A program made the translations under genes and the position numbers. From positions 124,438-171,126 of the forward strand of contig VRUL01000008.1 in NCBI GenBank assembly GCA_019456145.1: DNA of 46,689 nucleotides. The letters run 5' to 3'. The stretch is from Planctomycetota bacterium (GTDB taxonomy: Bacteria; Planctomycetota; Phycisphaerae; Sedimentisphaerales; Anaerobacaceae). Shown in pieces: positions 18,195-26,522 of the stretch. Below the pieces are notes generated by a model, which saw only the letters and a list, made by a program, of their open reading frames with translations, had not been told where the DNA came from and did not search any database. The stretch's first letter is position 1, and every line of letters starts with the position of its first letter.

Positions 18195-21100
18195 ATGAAT
18201 ACGATATTGGAACAGATTAACTCGGCTGGGGGCACATTTGTGGAATTTGCCTTGCCGATGCTTATCCAGTCCGGCGTGTTGATTGTGATTTTGCTGCTGG
18301 TCGATTTGCTGCTGCGAAAGAAGGTCAAGGCGGTATTTCGATATTGGATTTGGATGCTGGTGCTGGTGAAGCTGGTTTTGCCGACTTCCCTGTCATCGCC
18401 TTTGAGTCTGGGGTACTTCTTTGGCGACAAGCTGACGTATCAGGACTTAGCTCAAGCGCCCCCGACACAGGAACTTATCGAGCCCGCGCCGGCAGATATC
18501 TCCCCCGTTATAGATCCTCTATATATACAACCGAATCCCTACATTCTATCGGAGGTGCCGATTACACCGATGGTCGCCCCGGTAGTGGCAGAGCCAGTCA
18601 GCCCGCCGGAGGTGCCGGTGACGCCTTTGTCCTGGCAGGGGGTGGTGTTTCTAGTTTGGCTGGCAGTCGTGATAGCGATGGGATTATTGCTGTTTCAGCG
18701 GGCGCTCTTTGTGCGCGGCCTTGTCGCCCAGTCTAAAGAATCGGGCCGTTTGATGAACGATGCACTTGCGTATTGCTGTGCGAGTATGGGGATAAAATCC
18801 AAAGTCGGCTTAAAGGTTTTGCCAAATGCAACGACTCCGTCGGTGTGTGGATTAATCAGGCCTGTGATTTTGCTGCCGCAGAACCTGGCATCCACTTTGG
18901 GCGCTTCTCGTCTGCGGGCGGTTTTGATGCACGAGCTTGTCCACATAAAGCGTTGCGATTTGTGGGTGAATTTGGCCCAGACTGTTTTGCAGATTATCTA
19001 TTTCTATAATCCGTTGTTGTGGCTTGCAAATTGTGTCATTAGAAGGATACGGGAGCAGGCGGTCGATGAGACGGTCCTTGTAGCGATGGGCGAAAAGGCC
19101 CGGCAGTATCCACAGACGCTGGTGGACGTGGCGAAGCTGTCTTTTAAGAGGCCCGCTTTGAGTCTGCGATTGATAGGCGTCGTGGAATCAAAAAGCGCGC
19201 TGGCCGGGCGAATCAAGCATATCCTTGGTCGCCCGATGCCCAGAAGTGCCAGACTCGGCATTGTGGGTGTGCTTGCTGTTATCATTTCAGGCGCAATCCT
19301 GCTGCCGATGGCGGCGGGGAAGGATGAAGAGGGCGCCGCTGAAGATATAGCAAAAGCATCAGAATTTATGGCGACGCTACCTAACGGCGTGACGGTTGAG
19401 CTGGTGGGGATTTGTGGGCATCCGAGTGAAGGCAAAAAGTGGTGGCGGCCGGATGGCAGTTTGCTGGAGGAAAAGCCTTACGGTACCATAAAGGGCGACA
19501 GAGTATTCGCTGATGCTGACGAGAGGGCATACGAGTTTGTTGTTCGCCTTGCAGGACCTACTGATGTTGGCGTTAAATGGGAAGCGGCTCCTAATGGCGG
19601 CTCACGCATGACCAGTTTTCCAAATGGCAGTGACGGCATACTGCTCCCGGATTTGAGAGTTTTGGTCACCAAGTTTCACAGAAGAACTGACCGGGCTCTG
19701 CTACGCATTGGAGTTACACCAAGAGTACCCGGCGGGGATGCCATACAAGATTATGAATGGATCGAGTTCAAAAATGTTTCGCTTCAGCCGGGTGTCAAAA
19801 CCGATGTGCAAATCAAAACCGAAAACAAGATTCAAGCACCGCCGCTAAAGGATTTCGAACGCAAGCTGATTGAGCAAGTGCTTGATCTGGTCAAACAGGT
19901 TGAAAAGAAATACCCGGACCAGGCGACACATTGGCCTGCCGGACCGGGATTGTACCACGTCGATGCACAAGGACACGTCACGGTTTGGCACTATCAACTA
20001 CTATGGCACAGAAGCACTGATTGCGCCGAAGATGAAGTGGGTTGGGGATCGAGCCAGTTGGCCAGTGCCAAGGGCATGTATTATCTGCCGGATGGTACGC
20101 CATTGCAATCGCGTTGGAGTGAACGTGGCGGCGGGATGAAAGACATTCGTATCAAGATTGGCCGAACGGTTGGTAAAGACGAACGTGTTCCAGTAATCCA
20201 CCGTCACCGTCTACCAAGTGATCACGACCTGTTATCGCGTGATGGGCGTAAAAGGAAAATCGAATTTACTTCTTGGGAGAAATTGCCTGTGGCGATCATC
20301 GTCCGTATAGACAAGCCGGTTCGTTTGGGTTCACGGTGGCTTGGAGAGGCTTCACATATACACCATTATGAAGATTATGATCAATTATTCGCAATGGCCC
20401 CACCTCCTGTTGATTATCAACCAATGTATGTCTTTTTTATGTGTCCGGAGGATGAGGATCACATGCTGGATGACACAGCTAAAACCTCCCTCCTGCCGGG
20501 CTTAAAAACCGATGTGCAGGTTGAGGGGGAACCGGTAGATACTTATGCTGACAATCCACGAGCTGCTATTTCGGCTATCATTGAACAACTTAAGTCTGCA
20601 AAATACGTTCACAGCGGTAAGGGTTCTGCACATGTGGTAGAGGTCCAGTCCAGTTCTTCAAACCAGTCGAGCACAAGAACCGAGAAAATGCTTGATTTCA
20701 TATTCGAAGGCGAACTATCACGTTCGGACGCATTTACTTTTGAGAAGGGCAAACGAGGAGATTTCGAATGTAGATGGGCTGTGGGACCGATGAGTTCGGT
20801 GCGCTATAACGCAGATGAAAAAGCCACAGTTCAGGCTCGGCCTTTCAGCCGGTTCCATCGCCGATTGGGATATGATTTCCACCCTGAAACGTTCCCTCGT
20901 ATGCACCAGAGCTCCATCGTAGAGCTTCTTGAAGGTGTGGTCAAGCAACCACAACTTACTCTCAAAGTTACGCAGGAATCGAAAGATGTCGTACGCGTCG
21001 TTAGTGAGTACAAGAACGAAACATCTGAAGAAAACATCATGCTGCTCATAAACGGCGCCGATGGCATGCGCCTGTCATCCTGGGAATACACGGCCAAGGA

Positions 21101-24100
21101 TTCAACAGACGATGGTACCGGGGCAAGACGAAGCAGTCTCCGGCTCAAATGGAGAAAATACGCAGGCCTTTGGTATATCTCAGAGGCAATCTCGGAGGGG
21201 GCCGGTGTGCATAACGGCTTGCGCTCCGAAGGCAGGACTACCGTGACGATTCGCGAGTTTACCCCCAATGTTGAAATAGAAGACAAAGAATTCACTCTCG
21301 ACGGACTTGACATACGCCCCGGTGCCAGGGTCAACGACCTGACATTGGACACGACGTACAAGTACGCCGGTAGCAAGGGCGATGCGGCCGATAAGTTGAG
21401 AAAACTAAGCCGGGCCGCGAAGATGTATGCCAATGACTACGACTATAAGTTCCCCGACACTATGCAGCAGTTGAAGCAATTTCTGGATGAGAAAGAGTTG
21501 AAGTGGCTGTCGGAAAATGTCTTCTACCTCGGCAAAGGCAGGACTGTGGTCGACCCTCCTGAGATTCCTTTGGCTTATGACAAGACAATGTTCGAAGCTG
21601 AACATGGCAAAGGCACGAATGTCCTGTTTGTAAGCGGTATCGTCTCATTTAGAGTACGAGAGCAGCTCAAAAAGCTCGGCATAACAGCCGGGCCCAAACC
21701 CGATGTGCAGGTTGAGGTTGAAGGTGAAGGTGAAAGAAGCGAGCGAGCTTGGGGTGAGGCGGTGGAGGGGATTCAGATGCGGGTACGACCCGAGCGGCAG
21801 GCGTGGTATGAAGGTGAAACGCCCAAATTCCTGGTTGACATGCGCAATAAAGGGACTGTCGAATGGGAATTGGGTTTGACGCAGGAACACTGGGAGGTTG
21901 AACTTGACGGCCTGTGGCACAGGGTTGGAGCTTCGTTTTCGGGATGGTTCCAGACGCTGCTGCTCGTTCCGGGTCAGGAACATAAGGACATTGAGTTTTA
22001 TCCGGGGGTATGGTCAAGGTGGAATATTAATGGCAGACCTCTGAAGTTCACGCCGGGGTCGCATACGGTTCGTTTGTCTTTCGGCCCATCAACGAGGGAC
22101 CGTGCCAACTGGAGGCGGCTTCGCGCGGTAAGCAATGCGGTCGTGATAGAGGTTTTACCGGCTGAGGCGGACAAAAGGGACTGGGGCGAGGCGGTAGCCG
22201 GCCTGCAATGTGGCTTGCGAGCCGATAAACGCCTCTGGAAAGCGGACGAAACGCCGAAGCTCCAAGCGGTAGCAAGAAATGTTGGCGAACGCCCATGGCC
22301 GCTGCCCCGGCCATCGGAGCTTTTCTACCTCAAGGTGGCGGGTAAAATTTGGCGTTGGAAGGGACCGGTTTCTGACAGGCCGGCCGACCTTGAGCCGCGT
22401 GAGGCCTTGGATAAAACCACTATACTTCTGAGCGAAGACTGGGTTGGCGCATACGATTCTGACCTTCGGCTGAAGCTGTCACCCGGCAGGCATACTGTTC
22501 AATTGGTTATGTTCGTTTCAGACCCCGTACCTCCGGAGGCCGTGCCGGGGACAATACCGGTTCCCAAGCAATTGCGTATTGAAAGCAATGTGGTGGTAAT
22601 AGAGGTTTTGCCGACGGGCGAAAGACCCGGCACCGTTGACGATGAGGGTGATGCTGCGACGACCCTGCAGGCCGAACTGTATGAGCTCTGGCAGGAGCGA
22701 CAGGATCTTGCCGGCGCCGAGACTTTCGGCAAGAGGTTGCTCGAGAAGTACACTGAACGCGAAGAGAAGTCACTTGTTTACTACCAGCTTGCCGAGATAT
22801 ATGCTCAGAGCGGACAAGCGGATCCCAACAAAATAGTAGAATTTGCCCGACAGGGATGGTGGCATCTGAACGATCCTGTTAAAAAGGCACGCCTGTTTGT
22901 TTATTGGGGTGACGCGCTTCAATTAACGAAAGGCAGGGAAGAGGCTGCGAGGATTTATCTGCGCGGGCTTAGGTTCTGTTTGCAATTCGGCCTGCCTAAG
23001 GACAAGCCGGAGCGACCGACGGTTGGTGCCTACACTGTTGACGGTCGGCCGGAAGTGGTGAAGGAATACCGCAGAGGAAACCAGCTTGAGATGGCTGCAT
23101 GGAAACATGCCACGCGTATAGAGGAACTAATCGAGCTTCGGCAGGCGCTGACCGAACAGGTTGTTCAGTTGTATGCGCGGGAGCCGGATGCGTTCGATGA
23201 GTTGCATGCACTTTCGATGAAATACCTTGGCAGCGGACAAGCTGCTCAGCAACTCATTGCCGTCGCAAAGGCCTATCGGACCAATCCCGAAGTTGCTATT
23301 CCGGTAATCACGAGTATAGGGGGTGATCCCAATCCGGATGCCGATTTGCTTTGGGGTCAGGCGGCGGAAGGGATTAGAGTTCGTTTGCGTGCGGAGAAGG
23401 CGAAGTGGGCGGCTGGCGAGACGCCGAAGTTCAAGGCGGATGTCCGCAACGACGGCAGTCACAGACTGCTATTAACTTCTGCACCGGACTATTGGGGGGT
23501 TGAAGTGGACGGAGTGTGGTATAGAGTTACGATTCCTATGCTGGGTGGCGCCAAAGGCATGTCATTTGGCCCTGACAAGCGATGGTATAATCTTGAGCTA
23601 TCATTGGACATGGCTCTTGGGGGGCGAAGTGAAAAGGGAGGTGTCAAGTTGGCGCCGGGCCGCCATACCATCCGTGTGATTCTCGCGAACGCACGGTCGG
23701 GCGACAGCGTGATGATACCCATCGGAGCAGTCAGCGAACCGGTTGAGATAGTGATTTTGCCGGTGGATTCTGATATGCAGGTTGATGCTGAAGGAGCGGG
23801 CGAAAAAGTGTCAAAATTTATAGGTGCCGATTTGCTTTGGAGTCAGGCGGCGGACAATAGGATACCTTTGGAGGTTGAGTACCCTGAGCTGCCTGATTTA
23901 TACGACTCGTATTTCGGTATTGGTTCTGTCGGCCGAAGGGTGAAACTGGCCGAGAAGTCCCCACTCGTACTTGTCCCCCCTGATGTTACAAATGTTGCGA
24001 GAGGAAAAGCAGTCACTGTCACTGAGGCCATGTTAATCATGGGCGATCTTGAATATATTACTGATGGTGACAAGAGGCCCCAATATTATGTCGAGTTTGA

Positions 24101-24173
24101 GCCTAAAACCGTTCCACAGCATGTTACCATCGACCTTGGAAGAGAATACGAAATCCATGCAGTAGTTTGGTAG
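18195..24173 (+). CDS. BlaR1-type M56 metallopeptidase fused to a large modular extracytoplasmic region
   Basis: A 1992-residue protein, whereas BlaR1 proteins are usually 300-600. Membrane segments lie at about residues 20-38, 42-62, 150-168 and 357-373. The zinc motif is H246-E-L-V-H250. After residue 390 come unrelated modules: a region beginning PNGVTVELVGIC (to about 545); a second sensor-like block (to about 780); a LolA-like region (about 785-1075); a pilin/DUF1559-like segment with MYANDYDYKFPDTMQQL (about 1075-1160); two repeats starting with W1186 and W1330 (WGEAV-G); a helical TPR-like stretch (about 1475-1690); a third repeat at W1720; and a truncated fourth at W1882 that runs into a discoidin domain. 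The frame stops at TAG (24171-24173) inside that domain. The ribosome-binding site is GGAGG. By analogy it should sense an envelope signal and inactivate the BlaI-type repressor. Confidence 0.85.
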   Translation: MNTILEQINSAGGTFVEFALPMLIQSGVLIVILLLVDLLLRKKVKAVFRYWIWMLVLVKLVLPTSLSSPLSLGYFFGDKLTYQDLAQAPPTQELIEPAPADISPVIDPLYIQPNPYILSEVPITPMVAPVVAEPVSPPEVPVTPLSWQGVVFLVWLAVVIAMGLLLFQRALFVRGLVAQSKESGRLMNDALAYCCASMGIKSKVGLKVLPNATTPSVCGLIRPVILLPQNLASTLGASRLRAVLMHELVHIKRCDLWVNLAQTVLQIIYFYNPLLWLANCVIRRIREQAVDETVLVAMGEKARQYPQTLVDVAKLSFKRPALSLRLIGVVESKSALAGRIKHILGRPMPRSARLGIVGVLAVIISGAILLPMAAGKDEEGAAEDIAKASEFMATLPNGVTVELVGICGHPSEGKKWWRPDGSLLEEKPYGTIKGDRVFADADERAYEFVVRLAGPTDVGVKWEAAPNGGSRMTSFPNGSDGILLPDLRVLVTKFHRRTDRALLRIGVTPRVPGGDAIQDYEWIEFKNVSLQPGVKTDVQIKTENKIQAPPLKDFERKLIEQVLDLVKQVEKKYPDQATHWPAGPGLYHVDAQGHVTVWHYQLLWHRSTDCAEDEVGWGSSQLASAKGMYYLPDGTPLQSRWSERGGGMKDIRIKIGRTVGKDERVPVIHRHRLPSDHDLLSRDGRKRKIEFTSWEKLPVAIIVRIDKPVRLGSRWLGEASHIHHYEDYDQLFAMAPPPVDYQPMYVFFMCPEDEDHMLDDTAKTSLLPGLKTDVQVEGEPVDTYADNPRAAISAIIEQLKSAKYVHSGKGSAHVVEVQSSSSNQSSTRTEKMLDFIFEGELSRSDAFTFEKGKRGDFECRWAVGPMSSVRYNADEKATVQARPFSRFHRRLGYDFHPETFPRMHQSSIVELLEGVVKQPQLTLKVTQESKDVVRVVSEYKNETSEENIMLLINGADGMRLSSWEYTAKDSTDDGTGARRSSLRLKWRKYAGLWYISEAISEGAGVHNGLRSEGRTTVTIREFTPNVEIEDKEFTLDGLDIRPGARVNDLTLDTTYKYAGSKGDAADKLRKLSRAAKMYANDYDYKFPDTMQQLKQFLDEKELKWLSENVFYLGKGRTVVDPPEIPLAYDKTMFEAEHGKGTNVLFVSGIVSFRVREQLKKLGITAGPKPDVQVEVEGEGERSERAWGEAVEGIQMRVRPERQAWYEGETPKFLVDMRNKGTVEWELGLTQEHWEVELDGLWHRVGASFSGWFQTLLLVPGQEHKDIEFYPGVWSRWNINGRPLKFTPGSHTVRLSFGPSTRDRANWRRLRAVSNAVVIEVLPAEADKRDWGEAVAGLQCGLRADKRLWKADETPKLQAVARNVGERPWPLPRPSELFYLKVAGKIWRWKGPVSDRPADLEPREALDKTTILLSEDWVGAYDSDLRLKLSPGRHTVQLVMFVSDPVPPEAVPGTIPVPKQLRIESNVVVIEVLPTGERPGTVDDEGDAATTLQAELYELWQERQDLAGAETFGKRLLEKYTEREEKSLVYYQLAEIYAQSGQADPNKIVEFARQGWWHLNDPVKKARLFVYWGDALQLTKGREEAARIYLRGLRFCLQFGLPKDKPERPTVGAYTVDGRPEVVKEYRRGNQLEMAAWKHATRIEELIELRQALTEQVVQLYAREPDAFDELHALSMKYLGSGQAAQQLIAVAKAYRTNPEVAIPVITSIGGDPNPDADLLWGQAAEGIRVRLRAEKAKWAAGETPKFKADVRNDGSHRLLLTSAPDYWGVEVDGVWYRVTIPMLGGAKGMSFGPDKRWYNLELSLDMALGGRSEKGGVKLAPGRHTIRVILANARSGDSVMIPIGAVSEPVEIVILPVDSDMQVDAEGAGEKVSKFIGADLLWSQAADNRIPLEVEYPELPDLYDSYFGIGSVGRRVKLAEKSPLVLVPPDVTNVARGKAVTVTEAMLIMGDLEYITDGDKRPQYYVEFEPKTVPQHVTIDLGREYEIHAVVW
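23339..23368 (+). repeat. 30-base direct repeat, copy 1
   Basis: The sequence starting TGCCGATTTGCTTTGG recurs at 23825-23854 with one mismatch. It encodes the start of the third repeat module (ADLLWGQAA). Confidence 0.75.
23825..23854 (+). repeat. 30-base direct repeat, copy 2, at a module junction
   Basis: Second copy of the repeat at 23339. Directly after it the protein changes from the WGQAA module to the lead-in of a discoidin domain, marking a likely recombination point. Confidence 0.75.
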
Positions 24174-24452
24174 CATAGTTACAATCGTCCTGCCATTTAT
24201 TGGGATGTTGTGGTCCAGGTGGGAAGAGATCCGAACCTTGAAGATGCCGTGGTCCTTTTCAACAGCGATCATGACGGTTCCCTGGGACTCGGCAAAGGTA
24301 ATGATTTGAACTATATCGAGACGAATGAGGGCTGGATGGCCGGAGCGAATGGCGTGATCGCCAGGTACGTTCGCTTATATAACCACACCAACTCAATGAA
24401 CCTGATAAACCAATACACCGAGGTGGAGGTCTATGGACGATTGCCAGAGTGA
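24174..24452 (+). pseudogene. Remainder of the discoidin domain after an in-frame TAG
   Basis: The same frame as the BlaR1 fusion continues past the TAG at 24171-24173 and is open to a TGA at 24450. It encodes IYWDVVVQVGRDPN, LFNSDHDGSLGLGKG, ARYVRLYNH and YTEVEVYGRLPE. This is exactly the second half of the discoidin-type domain whose first half (LEYITDGDK to YEIHAVVW) ends at the stop. In family relatives a tryptophan stands just before the histidine that follows here, so TGG to TAG is the simplest explanation. An independent start at the GTG at 24210 is possible but would give half a domain. Confidence 0.7.
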
Positions 24453-24796
24453 TTTCAATTGATGTTACGGGTAAAGGTAGAGCAAAGCCCGCAGGCAAGG
24501 AATACATTTTAGCCAAAGAAGCAGCACAGGCGCTGCGTTCACTGGGTTTGGAAGTTGAGAGGAAGGATAAAACGCTGATTATCCGGCCGGAGGTAAAGAG
24601 CGTTGTGCCGGTCGAGGGTGGACGTGAGAAAGACACTTCGGCCAGGAAACGTACTGAGTTTTTCGGGCTCGACATTACCGACGCCCCGCGTACGACACTC
24701 CACGCTCTGAGCCGCGCTGATCCGGTTGACGGACGCTGTCTCGGAATTTCCCTGCCGGCCTCGACCCAGTGGGTTTACTTCCTCAAGGTTATTTAG
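24449..24796 (+). CDS. Unrecognised 115-codon frame, possible 3-prime remnant of a secreted glycan-related gene
   Basis: A GTG overlapping the preceding TGA (GTGA) opens a frame of 115 codons in a different phase from the BlaR1 fusion. The protein has a helical first half (AKEAAQALRSLGLEVERKD) and a second half with FFGLDITDAPRTTLH and CLGISLPASTQWVYFLKVI, which reads like the end of a longer secreted protein. There is no signal peptide and no ribosome-binding site of its own. Its last 8 bases overlap the stop of the convergent gene. It may be a coupled small gene, but a decayed gene end left by rearrangement is equally likely. Confidence 0.4.
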   Translation: MISIDVTGKGRAKPAGKEYILAKEAAQALRSLGLEVERKDKTLIIRPEVKSVVPVEGGREKDTSARKRTEFFGLDITDAPRTTLHALSRADPVDGRCLGISLPASTQWVYFLKVI

Positions 24797-24831
24797 CAAA
24801 CTGAAAGGCATACAATTTGCAGTCGCGCATG
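24781..24831. repeat. 51-base direct repeat, copy 1 (gene 3-prime end)
   Basis: From CCTCAAGGTTAT through the last codons of the minus-strand gene this stretch matches 26472-26522 with three mismatches, all around the stop codon. The match extends beyond the stop codon into the flank. Confidence 0.8.
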
Positions 24832-26459
24832 ACCAGACGCATTTTGATCGGCCGTCCTGCCAACTTGCTTACATCTTGGTTTTGCCCCCAGCTTACCGGC
24901 ATTCGTACCGAGTTGCCACAAAGAGGCGTTGCATCCGCCCTGGTAAACCCTTCGATGGGCCGGTCGTTTTCGTCCAGAAGTTCCACGAACACCGAACCGC
25001 CGCCGCTGGTGTCCAGGTTAAGTTCCAGGGTTTTACCCTTGAACCTGATCAACGGCGTGACGATCTCACCACCGCTGTAATCAGCGTCGGCGGACACGAA
25101 TCCATCGAGTCGCATAACCGCCCGGCTAATGCCGCTCAGGTGTTCGGACGATGCGGGATCGATGAAGCCGTCGTGATCCCTGTTTGTCCCCATGTAGTAT
25201 ATCCATAACTCGTCACCCATCCGTATGGGATTCGGCATGGCCCATACGAATCGTGAAGAGAAGCTGCCTTCCCGACCAAGCCCGAGGAAAGGTTTTCGGC
25301 CACCTGCCCGCTTGAATTTCTTGCCGTCACGGCTGACTGCGAGCCGCACGTCCAGCGCACTGGGAGCCAGTCTTTCGTGCTTTGGGAGTTCTTTGCTGCC
25401 GCTTTCATCCCGTCTTTGCTCGACCGGACGCTGCTTCCAGTGCCAGAACGCCTGGGCGAGCATGATATACGCGCCGTGAACATCCGGGTACTTGAATACG
25501 GCAGCACCGTAGTAATCAACTGGTGGCCGTGGTGTGCCGGTGTCGTACGTGGCAAGATCAACGTCGTCGGCTTTCATAACGACGACTTCGTTGTCCCAGG
25601 AGACAAGGTCGTCGGACTCCAGACGCTTGACCATACGGTTTGCGATGTGATCCTTCTCAGAGCCCTCATAATAGATCTTCTTCCGGCCATATAGGGCGTA
25701 GCGATTGACGGCATCGTCCCAGAAAACGATGTTCTGCGTATCCTTGTGGCCGACCTGTAGAGCCGCGAAGAACGTCCAGTGATAGCCGTCCGGCGAGGCA
25801 TGCATGTGCAACTTTCCACTCGGGTAGATCTTGGCCTGGGTCTTGTACCGCTGGTTTGGCGGAGCCTTGGGATCAATCCATACCGCGCTTCCGCCGATCT
25901 TGCCGCCAAGGACGATATTGTTGGCCTGTGAGCCGTTAATCTCGACGAGGTTCATCTTCGGCTTGACAAAATGAATGCCGTCGGTTGACTCGGCATAGGC
26001 AACACAGAGTTCGGCTGGCGGCTTCGGAGAGACACTATACCATATCCGAATCTTGCCGCCTTCCTTTATTACACTGCTGTATGCGTGAATAGAGTCTTCC
26101 CAGGGCTGGTCGGCGACAAGTACCGGCTCCAGCGTCTGAGACGGCGGATTCATCGTCAAACGCACACCGCTGCTGGACTCAATGAACATCTCATCGATGA
26201 ATAACTGCTTCCTGGAGCCGACATCAATTATCTTTCGGAGCTTTTCGCCGCCCGAGCACGGATGAACTACCCAGAAGAAAAGGAGCAAGGCTGGCAGCGC
26301 CACCAAACAGATCGATCTATACTCTGTATGACCGTGCCCAGACATGCGGCGCCCATCTGAGCTCCGAGCGTCAACGCGGTGTGCTGACACCCATCGCTTA
26401 CCCTCCGGACTCTGATCAGGGTTCCATCTGCATGTACGCTGATATAGGTTGGGTTGCAT
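24789..26459 (-). CDS. Secreted five-bladed propeller protein, GH32/GH43-like fold, paralogue A
   Basis: Up to 556 residues. The ATG at 26459 has GAGGTGAT upstream. The ATG at 26345, however, would place the hydrophobic signal segment (ICLVALPALLLFFWVV) at the usual distance from the start, so the true start is uncertain. The mature protein begins IIDVGSRKQLFIDEMFI and carries propeller motifs such as KIRIWYSV, YAESTDGIHF, MHASPDGYHW, AVSRDGKKF and DELWIYYMG. It ends in a beta-sandwich (SGGEIVTPLIRFKGKTLELN) and MRDCKLYAFQF. Proteins of this type are widespread in Planctomycetota and look like GH32/GH43/GH117-clan glycosidases, but I see no verified catalytic triad. The next gene upstream is its paralogue. 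Confidence 0.7.
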   Translation of the reverse strand: MQPNLYQRTCRWNPDQSPEGKRWVSAHRVDARSSDGRRMSGHGHTEYRSICLVALPALLLFFWVVHPCSGGEKLRKIIDVGSRKQLFIDEMFIESSSGVRLTMNPPSQTLEPVLVADQPWEDSIHAYSSVIKEGGKIRIWYSVSPKPPAELCVAYAESTDGIHFVKPKMNLVEINGSQANNIVLGGKIGGSAVWIDPKAPPNQRYKTQAKIYPSGKLHMHASPDGYHWTFFAALQVGHKDTQNIVFWDDAVNRYALYGRKKIYYEGSEKDHIANRMVKRLESDDLVSWDNEVVVMKADDVDLATYDTGTPRPPVDYYGAAVFKYPDVHGAYIMLAQAFWHWKQRPVEQRRDESGSKELPKHERLAPSALDVRLAVSRDGKKFKRAGGRKPFLGLGREGSFSSRFVWAMPNPIRMGDELWIYYMGTNRDHDGFIDPASSEHLSGISRAVMRLDGFVSADADYSGGEIVTPLIRFKGKTLELNLDTSGGGSVFVELLDENDRPIEGFTRADATPLCGNSVRMPVSWGQNQDVSKLAGRPIKMRLVMRDCKLYAFQFAK

Positions 26460-26471
26460 GATGATTTATCA

Positions 26472-26522
26472 CCTCAAGGTTATTCAATAAACTGAAAGGC
26501 ATACAATTTGCAGTCGCGCATG
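26472..26522. repeat. 51-base direct repeat, copy 2
   Basis: Second copy of the repeat at 24781-24831. It covers the 3-prime end of paralogue B and 8 bases beyond. The flank part (CCTCAAGG on plus) supplies the ribosome-binding region of paralogue A on the minus strand. Confidence 0.8.
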
